64,000 nucleotides of DNA from Blastocystis hominis (GCF_000151665.1 NW_013171820.1:422800-486799); one strand, 5' to 3'. Shown: positions 37,039 through 50,071, counted from the first letter of the stretch. Numbers and translations: made by a program. The notes: generated from the letters alone by a model not told the origin.

Positions 37039-37628
37039 TTATTTCTGGTGCTTTCTCTGCACTTCTTCGTACGAAAGAGGCTTATAGAAAATGACGGGCC
37101 TCGACTGGGTTTTTCGGAACAGCTGGTCAACCGATATTACCTCCACCTTCTGACTAGGCTTGCTTACCTCTCGCTGAGGACGCTTTTGCGACGAGACTGG
37201 CCTTTTGGGCTGCATCTCTGCGGCTGTGATGGTAGTTACACGCACATGCAACCTTTTCTGACTCCCTTCAGGAAATTGGCAGCCATCACTACATTGTTAG
37301 CTTATTCAAGGAACATACAGATCCTTTAGCACTTTCATCGCGTCTTCTACGTTCTTATACGTAACATAACAGAAATTTCGAGAACCGCTCAAAAAGAAAT
37401 GTTCTTCTGTGTTGATAGGCTTTACCACTCTGGAAACAAGTTCCTTTATGTCCTCGATCTGGGAAGATCGGGTGAATCCGTCAATATATAATGTGGTTGG
37501 CTTTTCCTCTGCCTTTTCTTCCTCTTTCTCGACTTTGGGTTGAGAAACTAGTGATGAACGGCAAAAAGCGTTCTCCCACCTTCTTCTTCATCGTTTTCGT
37601 AGTCTACGTGTGTCTCTTCCTTGTTCAT
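37039..37628 (-). CDS. Acinus-like RRM protein with RSB motif
   Basis: Acinus, RNPS1 and SAP18 form the ASAP complex at exon junctions. ATG 37628 starts MNKEETHVDYENDEEE. A 32-nt intron follows, then an RRM: TTLYIDGFTRSSQIEDIKEL (RNP2-like) and SRNFCYVTYKNVEDAMKVL (RNP1-like), with a 30-nt intron after KVLKDL. The C-terminus VDQLFRKTQSRPVIFYKPLS matches the RNPS1-SAP18 binding motif of Acinus (LDDLFRKTKA.P.IYWLPLS). At about 167 residues it contains only the C-terminal third of animal Acinus and lacks a SAP domain. Stop 37039-37041. Confidence 0.68.
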
Positions 37629-37693
37629 CGTCTCAGCAGAGATTCTAGACTTTTGTTTGGATTATTCTCACCAACTGTTGATTCACGAATTGA

Positions 37694-39203
37694 ATGATCC
37701 CTCTTACGCAGTTTGCATTCAATGCTACCGTTCGGTTGAATGTGGAAGATTTTGAGATTCCCTGGTCTGAGGCCATTGATATGACCGTTGAAGAGTATAA
37801 GGTGCAGAGTAGGGATCTGTCATTTTATGTCGAGCATAGGGTACGATTTATCAAAGATTAGTACATCCATCGATTTTGTGCAATTCGATAGTTCTGCAGC
37901 CGAAGCAAAATTGAAAGAGTTGCTCACATTAGACGCGTTCGACAAAGTTGCTGATTCTGTGGAACAATGCTTTGTATTGTCCACCAAATTATTGAGTGCG
38001 AGTATCTTTGTAAAGGGGTTTAAACAGATTGTGAGATTAACATATAGAGGTTTTGTGCGCCACTGTTATGACCTGCTCGACAAGGATGCATCGATCAGTC
38101 TTTTGATTCGATATCTAGATATTGTTACGATTTGCATACAAGCGGATGGATTCAACACAGACGACATGGTCTGCATTTACCCAATCGTGTTGAAAGGATT
38201 GTCTAGCGATGATGACGAATTCGTAAAGCACTCTCTCACAAGCCTACAGACGATTCTCCAACAGAGAGGAGAACGACACGCTTGCTATTCTTTTCGAATC
38301 GATCAGATTCTAATCGATCTTCTTCCAGTGGATCACTTCAAACCATTGCGATACTTGACTTTTTCATGCCTTCTTTTGTATTTACAAGGTAGATCTAGAG
38401 TTGGGAGATCATTCAAGAGGAAAAGGACGAAGAGAATGCACAGGAGAGAAAAATGCAGCGACTGAATGCAATGGCGAAGATTGACAGCATTCTTGACATC
38501 TTCGTCACACAGTTCGATGTACGAGTCGTTAGGATAGAATCACCAACAGAGCTTGGAAAATGATGTAGAAACCCGCTCAATGGCTCTCCGAATGCTCGCA
38601 ATCCTTACACGAGACGAAACCATGTGCAAACAATTAGATGAAATGGGAATTCTATCAAAATGCGAGAGTTTTGTATTGAATCAAATCCATTCGCCTTCGG
38701 TGATGTTTGTTTTGAAGCGTTTTCACGATGTAGAATCGATGTGTTTCGATTGTTTACATCGCTGAGTCGCTCCGATTTGCTGAAACAACGCGTTTTTTCC
38801 ATTCTATCTGCCGTGTTGAGAGATCTAATAAATCGATATCAATCCAATCTAGCCGTGATGAAAAGCGTAGTTTCTTTTGCTGATTGAATGATTTGAAAGT
38901 TGATCGAGTTGTTGGGAGGCTGCACGCTACGAAACGCAGAGGCTTGCTCGTGTTTGACAGAGCATCACAAGTTTGAATTGATTTGTTTCCGACTAATGAA
39001 AAATGCAAAGAATGATCGCAAGTTTGTTCTTCATTCTTGTCTGTTGCTTCGAACTCTTCTCTCGAATTGCCACGATAACGAAGAGGAATTGGTGAAGGCG
39101 GGATTGATGGAGTTCTTGGATTCCGTGAAATCGATGGATTCTGCAGTCAACATCGCAGTGGTGCAGCTCAAACGGAGCATTCTCAGCGTTCCCTTCACTC
39201 CAT
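37694..39203 (+). CDS. ARM/HEAT-like helical repeat protein
   Basis: ATG 37694 starts MIPLTQFAFNATVRLNVEDF. Five introns (31, 29, 31, 29 and 33 nt, the first at about 37810-37840) join into about 440 codons. The content is helical: LLTLDAFDKVADSVEQCFVL, MALRMLAILTRDETMCKQLD, LHSCLLLRTLLSNCHDNEEE and VKAGLMEFLDSVKSMD have the look of armadillo repeats. I do not recognise the family. The frame reaches the poly(A) element without needing a genomic stop: codon-first T at 39203, GGCG, then TGTTTGAT. A TGA lies in frame at 39212-39214, inside the element. It converges on the Iml1-like gene. Confidence 0.7.
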
Positions 39204-39230
39204 GGCGTGTTTGATTCAACAAACAGTGGA
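39203..39230. terminator. Shared palindromic poly(A) signal of convergent ARM-like and Iml1-like genes
   Basis: TGTTTGAT (39208-39215, plus) faces AACAAACA (39218-39225, which is TGTTTGTT on minus). An in-frame T sits four bases upstream in both directions, at 39203 and 39230. This is the same architecture as at 33.55 kb. Confidence 0.75.
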
Positions 39231-42200
39231 GATTACAAGTTCATCTTCAAAGAACGATTCCACACACTGACAGACCGCTTTATAACTCTCCACGATCGCG
39301 AAAATCTCGCTCTTCGTGTTGTGATTCATCAACCGAATCACCTTCTCCTTCAAGCTGATCTGCACGAACTCCTTTAACGACCCATCCACATAACCAATCA
39401 CACTCTCCGAGTACACAAACACGCGATAAAACTCCTTTTCGATCAATGCACAGAAATACTCCAAATTCACATCGCTCAACGCGATCTCATACGAATAAAA
39501 CAGAGGTGAGACAGCGTCATTCAATGGCCGGATGAGCTCATCGGGGTACTGCAAGCAGAGGAAATAAGCGCGCGTCGCTCGCTTTCGGAACTCTTCCATG
39601 ACCTTTCGCACCGTGGACAGCGAAGCCACCGCCCAGTAAATGTCGTAATTGATGCGCTCTCCCTGCGTGTATTTGCTTCGGATCGTGATGAACACCGTCT
39701 CATAATCGATCGTAATCGGAATCAGCAGAAGCTCTCCGTCCTCTCCCGCGGGGATCAGAGGAATTTCTGGAAAGGCCTGATGAAGAGAGGAATAAAACAG
39801 ATCGTAAAGAGCGTGTTTGGAGTGCGAATTCAGCAGAACAAAATGAGCTCGATGGAAATGACGACTGCTCTGCACGGCTTTCACGCTGAGCGAACTGATC
39901 ACGAGCGACTGCACGTGGGAGAAGCAAATGGGAGGCGTACGCTATCGAGTTTGTTCCAGTCGATGTTCAGTTGACTCAGATCGATTCGCTTAAAAACCGC
40001 GATCGGAGAAGACGGATGTTCGAATAGAATTTCTTGCGAAGCGACTTCCACACGTGGACCGCGCGACTGAGCCTTAGGAACCGCGGAAATCGCTTACTTG
40101 CAGATCGATGACCACATTATTGTTTCCATCCACTGATAATTTGTGTTCCTCTCGGTGGTATAGCACCATTGTGGCGGCGTCGAGGGATAAATACGACGGA
40201 ATCGACTGAATGAACACGCACCCCAACAAAAGAAACGCCTTTGAATTGAAAGTTGTACGACAAACGGAGTCGAATGAAGTCGATGAGAAGCCGATCGCGT
40301 GGCTGATGACTGCTGATGATGTTGTTCCCTTTCACTCCTTCTCCCAAATCGGACTTCGCCAGTTCTTCCGAAACGACCAGCGGAAAAATCGAAGGGCGAA
40401 CCAGCGATCGAACGAAGAGCTTTGTGTACTACACGTTTCGTTTCCCTGCAAAATCCCACTTGATTGTCGTATTCTCGGTTGATCCAGAACAGAATATCGT
40501 CGTTATTCTGAATGCTACGCATGATAGAACGCCTTTGTGATCTACCTCTGCTTCGAATAGTCCTCGATATACACGTTATAAGGTCGGTTTCGCACACTCT
40601 GGGTGAAGAAAGTCAAGTCCGGCGAGCTCACCACCATGTGAAGCAGCGAATCACTCGGATGAGTCTCTCCAGCTTCTACTCTTTATCGAATTCGAATCGA
40701 ATTCACCTCGCAGCGATCCAAACGGTTCGTGTCTACGATTTATTCCTTTGCATCCAATTCGAACAGAGTCGATTCCTCGCTTTCGCGAACGTTCTTATCC
40801 AGTCCAAAGCTGCTATCCAAACTGAATTGCGCTCCAGGCGTTCCGCTCGTTTGGGACTGCAAATCCTGATAGCGTTGACTGTGTGAAACCTACGCTTCTC
40901 AAGATTCAGAACAAGAAACGTTGGCCAAGTCGGGAGAAAAGGCGGAAGGATCGTTTTCATCACCCGAAAGAATGCCTTGAAGCGGCAAATCGTCGAAGTA
41001 AACTCGACTGGACAGAGCGGAAGGGAGTTTGGGAAGCACTGAATACAAGAGAGAAAGGAATGCAAACAAACAGAATCAACTTCGAGGATGGGACGAAGCA
41101 AAGCGCATTGCTTATAGAAACCTTGAAGCTGCTTTTGAATCTGATCGATACTGCCTTTGCATTTATTCACATCCACGGATTGAACAAAATCTATTTCAGA
41201 AATCGGCACCATTTTGATTACCATTGGTTTCGGTTCGATAGAAAATCGCCTGCATAAACCCAGGAACGATCGAATCACTCTTCTCTACTGAAAATCTGAA
41301 AATCACAGACAGGTAAATCACCAACCGAAAAAGAGGAGCTTGAAAGGGTGAAATGGGAGCAACCGAAACCAAATCCACGCCCACAGCAGCTTCGTGAAGA
41401 TTGTCCTGTGTCATCTGCGTTCGAATTCGGATAGAAAAGATACGTTATAGGAAACTCGATCATCGATATAAATTGGAACGGAAGGTGTGATAACGATAAT
41501 GTGGGATCCATTCATGTCAAACAATGGATTTCGTTTGTTTTGTTTGATATCCTTAAGAATGACATTGAAAGCAATGAGTGGAGAAGAATAGTGCGAAGGA
41601 GACAAAACAACTAGGTTCCATCGATTCAAAATCGTTACATTTATCCGAAGAACTCTCTCCGAATTGATTGCAAACGATGGGGACTTTGCTATTTCTCAAT
41701 CTCCCACACAAAAACAAACAAATCCGAGTCAATATAACTAATAAACTTGCGGATCTCGATCTTCACGTCTTCCAAATCGTCCGTTCGATCTTTACACAAC
41801 ACCTATTATTCTGAGCAAAATAACCCCGATTTTTGTACTTTCACAAACGGCTTTCTGGATTGTTGCTCAATAATCGACTCCCCATGAAACATGTCCAAAT
41901 CTTTTCGTTAGAAACAAACATTCAAAAACCCAACGCATCATCAGCATCACTGTTACCAAATGATGCGTGTTTCCCTGTTTCCACATTTCTTGGATCTTTC
42001 GCAGACACGAATCCGCTACGATTTCGCCTCGAAGAAACCCGCTCGAATCCATACACAAAATCTCCCTCGTTATGTGCACCACCACATACATTCGGCAGTT
42101 ATTTCGATAGAAAAAGCAATTCGTTTCCGCGGTTATCACACCTCCGAAAACAGTGCGATTTCCCGCGGTCAAGCGAGTGATCTCGATTTCGCACTCATCG

Positions 42201-42840
42201 AGGTTTAAGTGTTGTTGCACGTACACAAACTGCCGCTGGAGGCTTAGAATCTTCTGCCAAATCTCCTGACGCGGGAGACAGCCAGCGATGATGATGATCT
42301 CGATGGAGCTGAGAGCGACGGATTCTCGGCTACAGGAACCTACCTGCACTACCTGTTGAGGGAGGAGGTTTAATGAGCGGCCCAGCTTTTCTTGGATACT
42401 GATTGCGACGTTGTTTTGAACAGCAGTGAGCGAACCAACTTCCAAATAGATCGTGGGCTTTTGGTTTTTGGAGGTTTGGAAATAGAGAATATCGCCTTGT
42501 TCGATTCCTGGAAAGCTGCTGGGGTTGAGAAGGAGCGTGGTATTGGAAAAGGTAGAAGAATGGAAGTAAATGGTTTTTTCTCCGAAAGACCGAATAACTG
42601 GAATGCGGGTCGATGTAATTGGAGATTCTAGAGGAAAGAGAGTGAAGTTTAAGGACTGTTAATGGTTTCGGTGTGCTGAAGGGTGGAAGACCACATACCC
42701 GTATCAATCTGTGTGAAAAGACGACAAATAGTATTTACTGGAGAGAGTTCATCAACAGTTGGTAGAGGTTCTTTCGTTCGGTGAATAAAACTTGGATTAT
42801 TATTCCTTGGGTTTTTAGATTCCTCTTGGAGACGTAATTG
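39230..42840 (-). CDS. IML1: Iml1/DEPDC5-like GATOR1 subunit
   Basis: Iml1/DEPDC5 is a subunit of the GATOR1 GTPase-activating complex that restrains TORC1 on amino-acid starvation. Family landmarks appear in order on the minus strand. RESVALSSIEIIIIAGCLPR leads to an EIW.KI..L segment, then GGVITAETNCFFYRNNCRMY and VHITREILCMDSSGFLRGEI. HIIVITPSVPIYIDD follows, then NLHEAAVGVDLVSVAPISPF with QAPLFRLV. These match the Iml1 conserved block (an F/YRS segment, a VVV/ITPG segment and IGVDL..L..PLHA.PLF). The C-terminal exon (39914-39230) is open and GC-richer. The middle exons (about 40000-41300) need several short introns I did not place individually. The start is uncertain: the first exon is open near 42840 but lacks an ATG. 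Poly(A) after T 39230 would end the frame ...EDELVI. Confidence 0.68.
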
Positions 42841-44019
42841 TTCCCTATGGTTCAAGGAACCGAACTTTTACAATACGCGCGTTTTCGTCTCCTCTGATTT
42901 AATATTTGGAGTGGATTCGACATACAAAGGAAAAAGAATGGAGAATGTAATAGGAGTAATAAGAAGAATGTGATTGTGTGACAAACACATAATAGAAAGG
43001 AGATTTGAAAGGAAAGAGGAATAGATGATAGAAGGGTAAAAATACATGATTGTGGGGAAAACAAATGTTGAATTGCGTTAATGAGGATGGAGAAGGTTAG
43101 GGCAGTGATAGCGTCATAATATTTTAGGAGATTGGAGGTTGAGTTGCCAAGAGAGTGCGAAGTTCTTTTGGAAATAGACTTATTATGGTGTGGGATGTTG
43201 TGAAGTAATGGAATTACACAGAATATGAGTGCTATTTCCAGAAAACAGCAAAAATAAGGAGGACAGTGAGTTATCACGTAGCATTTCGCAGGTTGAATGT
43301 ACACTTTTAGAATCTGTTCCATTTTCATAAAGAACAAGGAAAACGATGATGGACTATCATTATAATGTTCCATGCACTACTCTATCTGTTTCATTTCATT
43401 ACTGTGGATTATATTGCAAAAATACATTCCTGTACGACAAAGGAGAAATGATGGTCATTCACGGTTCTTCTCTAGCCTATTGCCATAGCGTATTCAATAA
43501 TATATTAGACACATTTCGAGATACATAAAAACAAATGGAGCTTGCTTTATGTTCTACAGGTATGGAAACTATAATTCCACTTAGAATAGACAGATTTTAC
43601 ACTATTACACATGGACAATAAGAATAGAAGAGGAATATTGTGAGCACATAGGAAACAGCTTAATTCGATCAACATACGATATGGATGCTTACTACTATAG
43701 TGAAATTACAAAAAGAAATACTAAAAACCTTGAAAACAGAGAACAAATGAAAACCAAAGGTTAAGCAGTGTCAATTCTATATTATCACTATATGTACAGT
43801 AAATAGATGGCCTTTTTATAGTTTGAACAAAGAACAATTACATCTATCGAACAATAACATGAGTGACCGCTTGAATATCCTTGGAAAACACATGCAGAAA
43901 AAAAAGATTATTACACGAGAAGACGCAAAAGAATAACAAAATAGAGGAAATGTACAATGTACAGTAATCATTGATGATTATAGAATAATGATTAATCTAT
44001 ATCCATAACTATCAGTTCA
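42841..44019. other. AT-rich intergenic stretch with a hydrophobic open frame
   Basis: A minus-strand ATG frame at 43373-42852 would encode about 170 very hydrophobic residues with runs of Leu and Phe. Its composition follows AT-rich sequence and it has no recognisable signature. I do not call it a gene. The start of the Iml1-like gene may lie in the first part of this stretch. Confidence 0.4.
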
Positions 44020-47000
44020 ATGATTAACAGATTAAAAATGGGAGAAGACTGTGCCTCTGGCATTGAACTAACCACGATTCGTGTGAAAGGTTCTGGAAAC
44101 CACAATGCTGACACATGGTGGGAATATGATGTTTCTGAACAATTTCCTATCAAGTCAGCCAATGAAACGAATGGTTCTGTTAATATCGAGGTGGACAAAC
44201 CACATGAAGGGTGTCTAATAAGAACAACGCTGAAGAATTCCAAAATGGAAGGAGAATCATGCATCTATTCTAAGGATAATGTATTGATGGCGAAACTAAC
44301 ATTTGTGGATGGAGTAGCGACAGGACCGTGTTCCATTTATAATAATGGTTATTTGTTCTTTTCTGGCTATTTTGAAAATGGTTATCGCGAAGGGAGAGGA
44401 AAAGAATATGATAGAAATAGAAACCTGATATCAGATGGATATTATTCGAAAGGCAAGAAAATGAATAGTGAACCATCGAAAGAAATGGGAAAGGGCTATC
44501 GGAAAGAATATGATGACAATGGTGTATTGATTCGAATTTGTCAAAGAGATAATTTCGGAAAGTATAATGGGTTTTGTTATACTTATAAGAATGGCAATTT
44601 GGATCAATTGAGTTACTGGGAGAATGGATGTGAAAGTTTATACCATGGTTATTTCCAGTTATATGATGAGGTTAATAAGAAATGGTTTAAAGGCAATTTT
44701 GAAAATGGTTATCGCGAAGGGAGAGGAAGAGAATATGACAGAAATGGAAACCTAATATCAGATGGAATTTATTCGAAAGGTACAAAACAAGTAGATATTA
44801 CATTAAATGAAATAGGTAAAGGCTATTGGAAAGAATATGATGACAGTGGTGTATTGATTCGTATTTGTCAAAAAGATGATTTCGGAAAGTATAATGGAAT
44901 TTGTTATTCATTTAACTCAGGAAAGATAAGTCGTGTAAGTTTGTGGAAAGAAGGGAAAGAAATAGAATTGCTGAAGCAATTCAGCGATGATATCATGACG
45001 GAGTATAAGAATGGTAACAAAGTATATGAAGGCGGATTTTTAGATTCTCTGGAATTACAATATCCCAGAAATGGAAATGGAGTAGAATATGGAAAAGATG
45101 GGAAAACAAGGATTTTTCAAGGAAACTACAAATTCGATAAACGTCATGGCAGAGGATCTAAATTCCAGAATGGTTTGGCAACTAAGGAAAGAAAGTGGAC
45201 ATTGGGTAAAAGATCACCTACTTTCTGGTGTATTGAAGCATTCATAATAATTTATGTACTTCTAATGGTTATTGGTTATATAGTTGATGTCGCTATTGGA
45301 GTTTCATTCCTGATATTATTGGTAATACTGATAGTAATCCGATGGATACACTACAAGAGAAGTGATAATACAAAAGGGAAAAGACATGATTTGGATTTCG
45401 TAAGTGCTATGGTTTATACATGGTCAATAAATCGTAATGGAAATAATAAACTGGGTAAAAACGAAAGAAGACAGTCCTATAGAAAGACTCTTTATGGAAT
45501 ACACCTAATACTAATTTGTGTGTTGGGATTATTAATAGTATTTGGTGTAATTGGTACAATAGTGCAAAATATTTATATAACACCCTATATACATCTGTTT
45601 CAAACTGCATTTGTGGTTGAATCAAATAAATACAATGAAGTAAGATATATAAGATTACGATACCGACCATTATTGAAAACAATAATAATAAAGAATAATT
45701 GTTTTACAAAAGCAAGAACATTTAGTATAAATGGGTTACAATCATTGACTACATTATCAATCGGATCGAATTCATTTACTCAACATACTAATGATAATGG
45801 AGAAGATATTGATAAATCGAAATCATTCCACATATTGAATTGCAAATCATTAGAATCAATTGAAATCGATCGATATAGTTTTAGTGATTTTGGAGGTCAA
45901 TTTGAATTGAATGGTTTACCCGAATTACAATCATTGATAATCGGATCAAATTCGACTGATTCCTATAATTTCTATTCATCATCATCATTTGAAATCGAAA
46001 GTATTATATTGATATATTGAAATTGTTAATATTCTAGATTTACCCAAATTATCAATACTATCAATTGGTAATGAAGCATTCGGAAATTCAACAATATTCC
46101 ATTTATCCAATTTGAATTCAATACAATCATTGAATATCGGAAACAACAAATTCAATCAAGTCTCAACATTTATGATTGAAGGATTCTCATCATTGACTAC
46201 ATTATCAATCGGATCGAATTCATTTACTCAGAAAAAGAATGATTATGGCAATGATATTGATAAATCGAAATCATTCCATATATTGAATTGTGCTAAATTA
46301 GAATCAATTGAAATCGGAGAATATAGTTTTAGTGATTTTGGTGGCGACTTTGAATTGAATGATTTACCCGAATTACAATCATTGATAATCGGATCAAATT
46401 CGACTGATTCCTATAATTTCTATTCATCATCATCATTTGAAATCGAAAGTATTATATTGATATATTGAAATTGTTAATATTCTAGATTTACCCAAATTAT
46501 CAATACTATCAATTGGTAATGAAGCATTCGGAAATTCAACAATATTCCATTTATCCAATTTGAATTCAATACAATCATTGAATATCGGAAACAACAAATT
46601 CAATCAAGTCTCAACATTTATGATTGAAGGATTCTCATCATTGACTACATTATCAATCGGATCAAATTCATTTACTCAGAAAAAGAATGATAATAAAGAA
46701 GATATTGATAAATCGAAATCATTCCACATATTGAATTGTGCTAAATTAGAATCAATTGAAATCGGAGAATATAGTTTCAGGGATTTTGGTGGCGACTTTG
46801 AATTGAAGAATCTACCACTATTACAATCCATTCAATTTGGCTCAATTGGAAATTGGTCATACAATTTCTTAAGTAGTTCCTTTGTGATTCAAGGTATTGA
46901 TATGATATTGAATATTTGAATGCATAGATCTTCCAAATCTACAATCCATTACATTGGGTGATTTTGTATTCGCTGAATCCTTCTCAACAATAATTGAAAG

Positions 47001-47456
47001 TATTGAATGAATTCGAATGAAATGATGTAGATCTTCCATCATTACAATCCTTTCAACTCGGTATGTTTGCACTTTATGGAAAAGATGATAATTCAACTTC
47101 ATTGACAATGCGAAGTAATAATGAATTGATTGGTTATGATTTGTTTTGTAGATCTTCCAAATCTAACATCACTCACTGCTAACTGGGCTAATTTCCAATA
47201 TCCTCGTGTAGTGACATTGGAAAGTATTTCTGAATATTGAATATTGATAGTATTTAGATATTCCAAATCTTCAAAATGTCAACCTACCTGGTTATCCATT
47301 CTGGTTTGTTCGATCGAGATCAATTTCGAGTATAGTTTGATTGATTTGATTTGATTCATAGATGTTTCTTCCATTCTCGCTGATCTTGTCCCGATTCATG
47401 TGTAAATCTATTAATATGATCAGTGATTCGTCATTGTTTAGGAACATTTCCATTGA
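44020..47456 (+). CDS. MORN-like / transmembrane / leucine-rich repeat protein
   Basis: ATG 44020 starts MINRLKMGEDCASG. The first about 390 residues hold MORN-like repeats (GYFENGYREGRGKEYDRN, NFENGYREGRGREYDRN, ISDG.YSKG). Two hydrophobic segments follow (FIIIYVLLMVIGYIVDVAIG plus VSFLILLVILIVI; LILICVLGLLIVFGVIGTIV). The rest is BspA-type LRR (LTTLSIGSNSFTQ, LESIEIGEYSFSDFGGDFEL). Introns at 46001-46037, 46449-46485, 46894-46927, 47000-47030, 47115-47151, 47224-47257 and 47330-47361 each remove stops and land at the same codon phase, before (A)AT-CT(T)-CC(A) starting an N-L-P-x-L unit. A last intron at 47400-47441 would end at TGA 47454; without it the stop is TAA 47403. TGTTTGTTTGTT follows at about 47466. 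It is the only intact member of a family with at least three relics in this window. A membrane or surface role is inference. Confidence 0.8.
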
Positions 47457-47592
47457 TTGATTGATTGTTTGTTTGTTTCAAACCGATTCTTGATCACAAT
47501 TCATGATTCTATAATTATCAAAATATCAATCCTGCCTGATTATTATGATGTTCTTCTTTACCATTTTAACAATGATACTGAATTAGGATTGT

Positions 47593-48640
47593 TGATTCAA
47601 TTATTCAATCAGCCATCCAAAGCAAAGTGAATCAAATATGATTATATGAATGAATATAGAATAGAATAGAATAGATTGAATGAATGAGATCCTTGTTACT
47701 GATTTACAGATCATTGGTTGTGAGTAGTGTATTGAGATTGTCAATCAATTCTTAGATAAGATGTCATTCATTCATTCATTCATTTGATCGTATAATCATT
47801 CAAATATCCCATTGCAATTCACATTATTGGTCCACTTTATACAGATTTAACGATATTTCCTTGTCAACAATCCATCATTCATTCTTATGGTACAAAATAT
47901 ACATAATCACAGTATGGACTCAATTCAAATCGATGTTTGTAGGATTACTCATTCATTCATTCATTTGTTTTCATTTCGGTGTTGAATTGCTGAAATCGAA
48001 TCGAATCCAACTCCAATATCACAACCAATCACATTCCCATTCATTTCGATTCTCTCTCATTCACTCTTCATTATCATAATCACGTATTACATTCATAATA
48101 AATAACTAATACATATCATTGAATGGATTAAGATCTTAAGCAATGAATACTATTTCTTCTATTCTTTTCTTTTCTTCTTTCTTTGATCCATTCATGGTAC
48201 AAACCATCTCCATGCTATGCAATCTTTGTACATCCAACTCATATTCATTCAATAGATTGTGACCAATTACACAAATCATTCCAGTACTATTCTATTCACA
48301 TATAGCATACAATCTGTGATAATATCTATGAATCATTCAGTTCCAACCACTATATACCAATCATTGTGCATTCCAACTAACAATAACGGAATTTACTACA
48401 AACTCCAATCATTCATTCATCGATTGGTTATTCCAGTACTAAATGTCAACAGTATTGTTTCTGTTACTCAGAATTAGTTATTTTATGAAAATGGATTTAA
48501 CAGAATCAAACATTGTGTTAAACCAATGAAATGACAGAATCGTGTTTGTCTGGATTTTGTTTGTTTTGAAGCAAAACTATGCATGATCTATGTAATTCGT
48601 TTCAGGATGTGCTAAAACAGATCCCTGTGAAATATCAACA
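47593..48640. repeat. Left arm of long inverted repeat
   Basis: Matches the reverse complement of 59011-60055; position x pairs with about 107647-x near the inner end. The arms differ by scattered substitutions and a few small indels in ATTC-rich tracts. The outer end lies about 110 bp downstream of the poly(A) element of the MORN-LRR gene. No gene is evident inside; a 72-codon open frame at 48259-48477 is copied with two residue changes in the right arm, but this follows from overall identity. Confidence 0.9.
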
Positions 48641-50071
48641 TTTCAGCCATTGTTCGTCACAATTTGTGAAAATGACTCTATTTCCATTGCTACTTCATAC
48701 ATATGTTATTTTCTACTATTCTATTACATTCTAGTATTGTTGTTGTTTTCATTCATATTGGCCATTTCTGATTATTCCACATTTACCTATCTTATTTTCA
48801 CAGTATTCTATTTCATGGAGTATACTAATAAGCCAAAATATACAATCAATCACAAATACACATTATTCTATCTTCCCATACAGAACAATAACGATGATGA
48901 TAATGATGATGACAAAACATCAACTATTCACAATCAATACTATTGAGAATAACTATTGTGAAGACTCTTGTTTGTTAATACTGCTCATTCCTTCTCTCAG
49001 CTTATAACACGAACTAGCAACATTATTAGTTGTCACATTTAGAATGTGAATTCAATATGGGCTTTGATACAATTCATATCACACAATATGCACCAAAATG
49101 AAACACCACTATGCATATCTGAATATGCTAGTATTGATCAATTGTATGTTCAATATGACTGCTGATTAACAGCAAATGATTATCGATATTTAGAAGAAAT
49201 AAGAATCACTATTATAATGACTACTGATGATGGTTATACGTTATTAATTGTAACAACAATACATGATCCTGGTTATAGTATTGCAAGATTATCCAACTTT
49301 GTGTGAATAGATTGAATAGGCATTATGAAACTGTAAGAAACATTATCCATTCACATCAAAAATCAGTTGTTTCGACTTATAGAGTTTTATCAAATGTTGA
49401 TACTTGGATTGCCAATGATTATTCTCCAAATCAAGTGTTTCTTCTCACTATTTCTAAATCTGAAGAAGACATTGTTACTATGAATTCGGATAATCATAGA
49501 GTGTCATTTCGGAATACTTATTATCCTCGTGAATCAATCGTTTTTTGGTAACGAAATGTGTGCTTTAATCAAGTGACTCTAACATTTCAAATTGAAAATG
49601 ATACAGAAATAGAACAATATCGTTTATCATAAGGGAAATATACTATAGATAAGACAGGTAATGATACAAAAAACAATGTAATCGGCGTGATACACGATTA
49701 TCAAGCCCCACAATACATGTTCAAGTCTTTCCGTACATCTGCCATTCATATTAATTTAAGATATCTTAATAGTGCATCTATAGAAGTGATTCTATTTGTG
49801 ATAATCCATTATTTCCTTTTTAACAAGGATCAAGTATTCGTAGTATTGATTTGATTTAGTATTTGATCGATATTTACACATCAAAATGATAACTTGAGCA
49901 ACACCTATATATTTATCAAATGATATTTCGAATGGATTTGGTATATCTGAATTCCTGAGTTCTGTAAAAATAGTTGTAGGGATGAGAACGGTTTATCAAG
50001 AATCGTTCAAGAAGTCTCAACTTGTGAATTCATAGAAAGAAAAAATACTATCATCATTTAATACCAACAAT
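48641..50071 (+). pseudogene. Decayed or intron-split AT-rich coding remnant
   Basis: On the plus strand, open pieces read CISEYASIDQLYVQYDC (about 49110), IRITIIMTTDDGYTLLIVTT (about 49190), NVDTWIANDYSPNQVFLLTI (about 49400) and, after a TAA at 49551, VTLTFQIENDTEIEQYRLS and NNVIGVIHDYQAPQYMF. These are protein-like, but TGA/TAA and frame changes break them. One TAA could be removed by a 27-nt GT..AG intron at about 49624-49650; others could not be. I do not recognise a family. It is the only plus-strand coding signal between the arms. Confidence 0.4.

Noticed and set aside
42852-43373. Hydrophobic minus-strand open frame that resembles a multi-pass membrane protein
   Set aside because: Runs of Leu, Phe and Ser arise from AT-rich, T-biased sequence. 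There is no conserved motif, no intron and no poly(A) element nearby.
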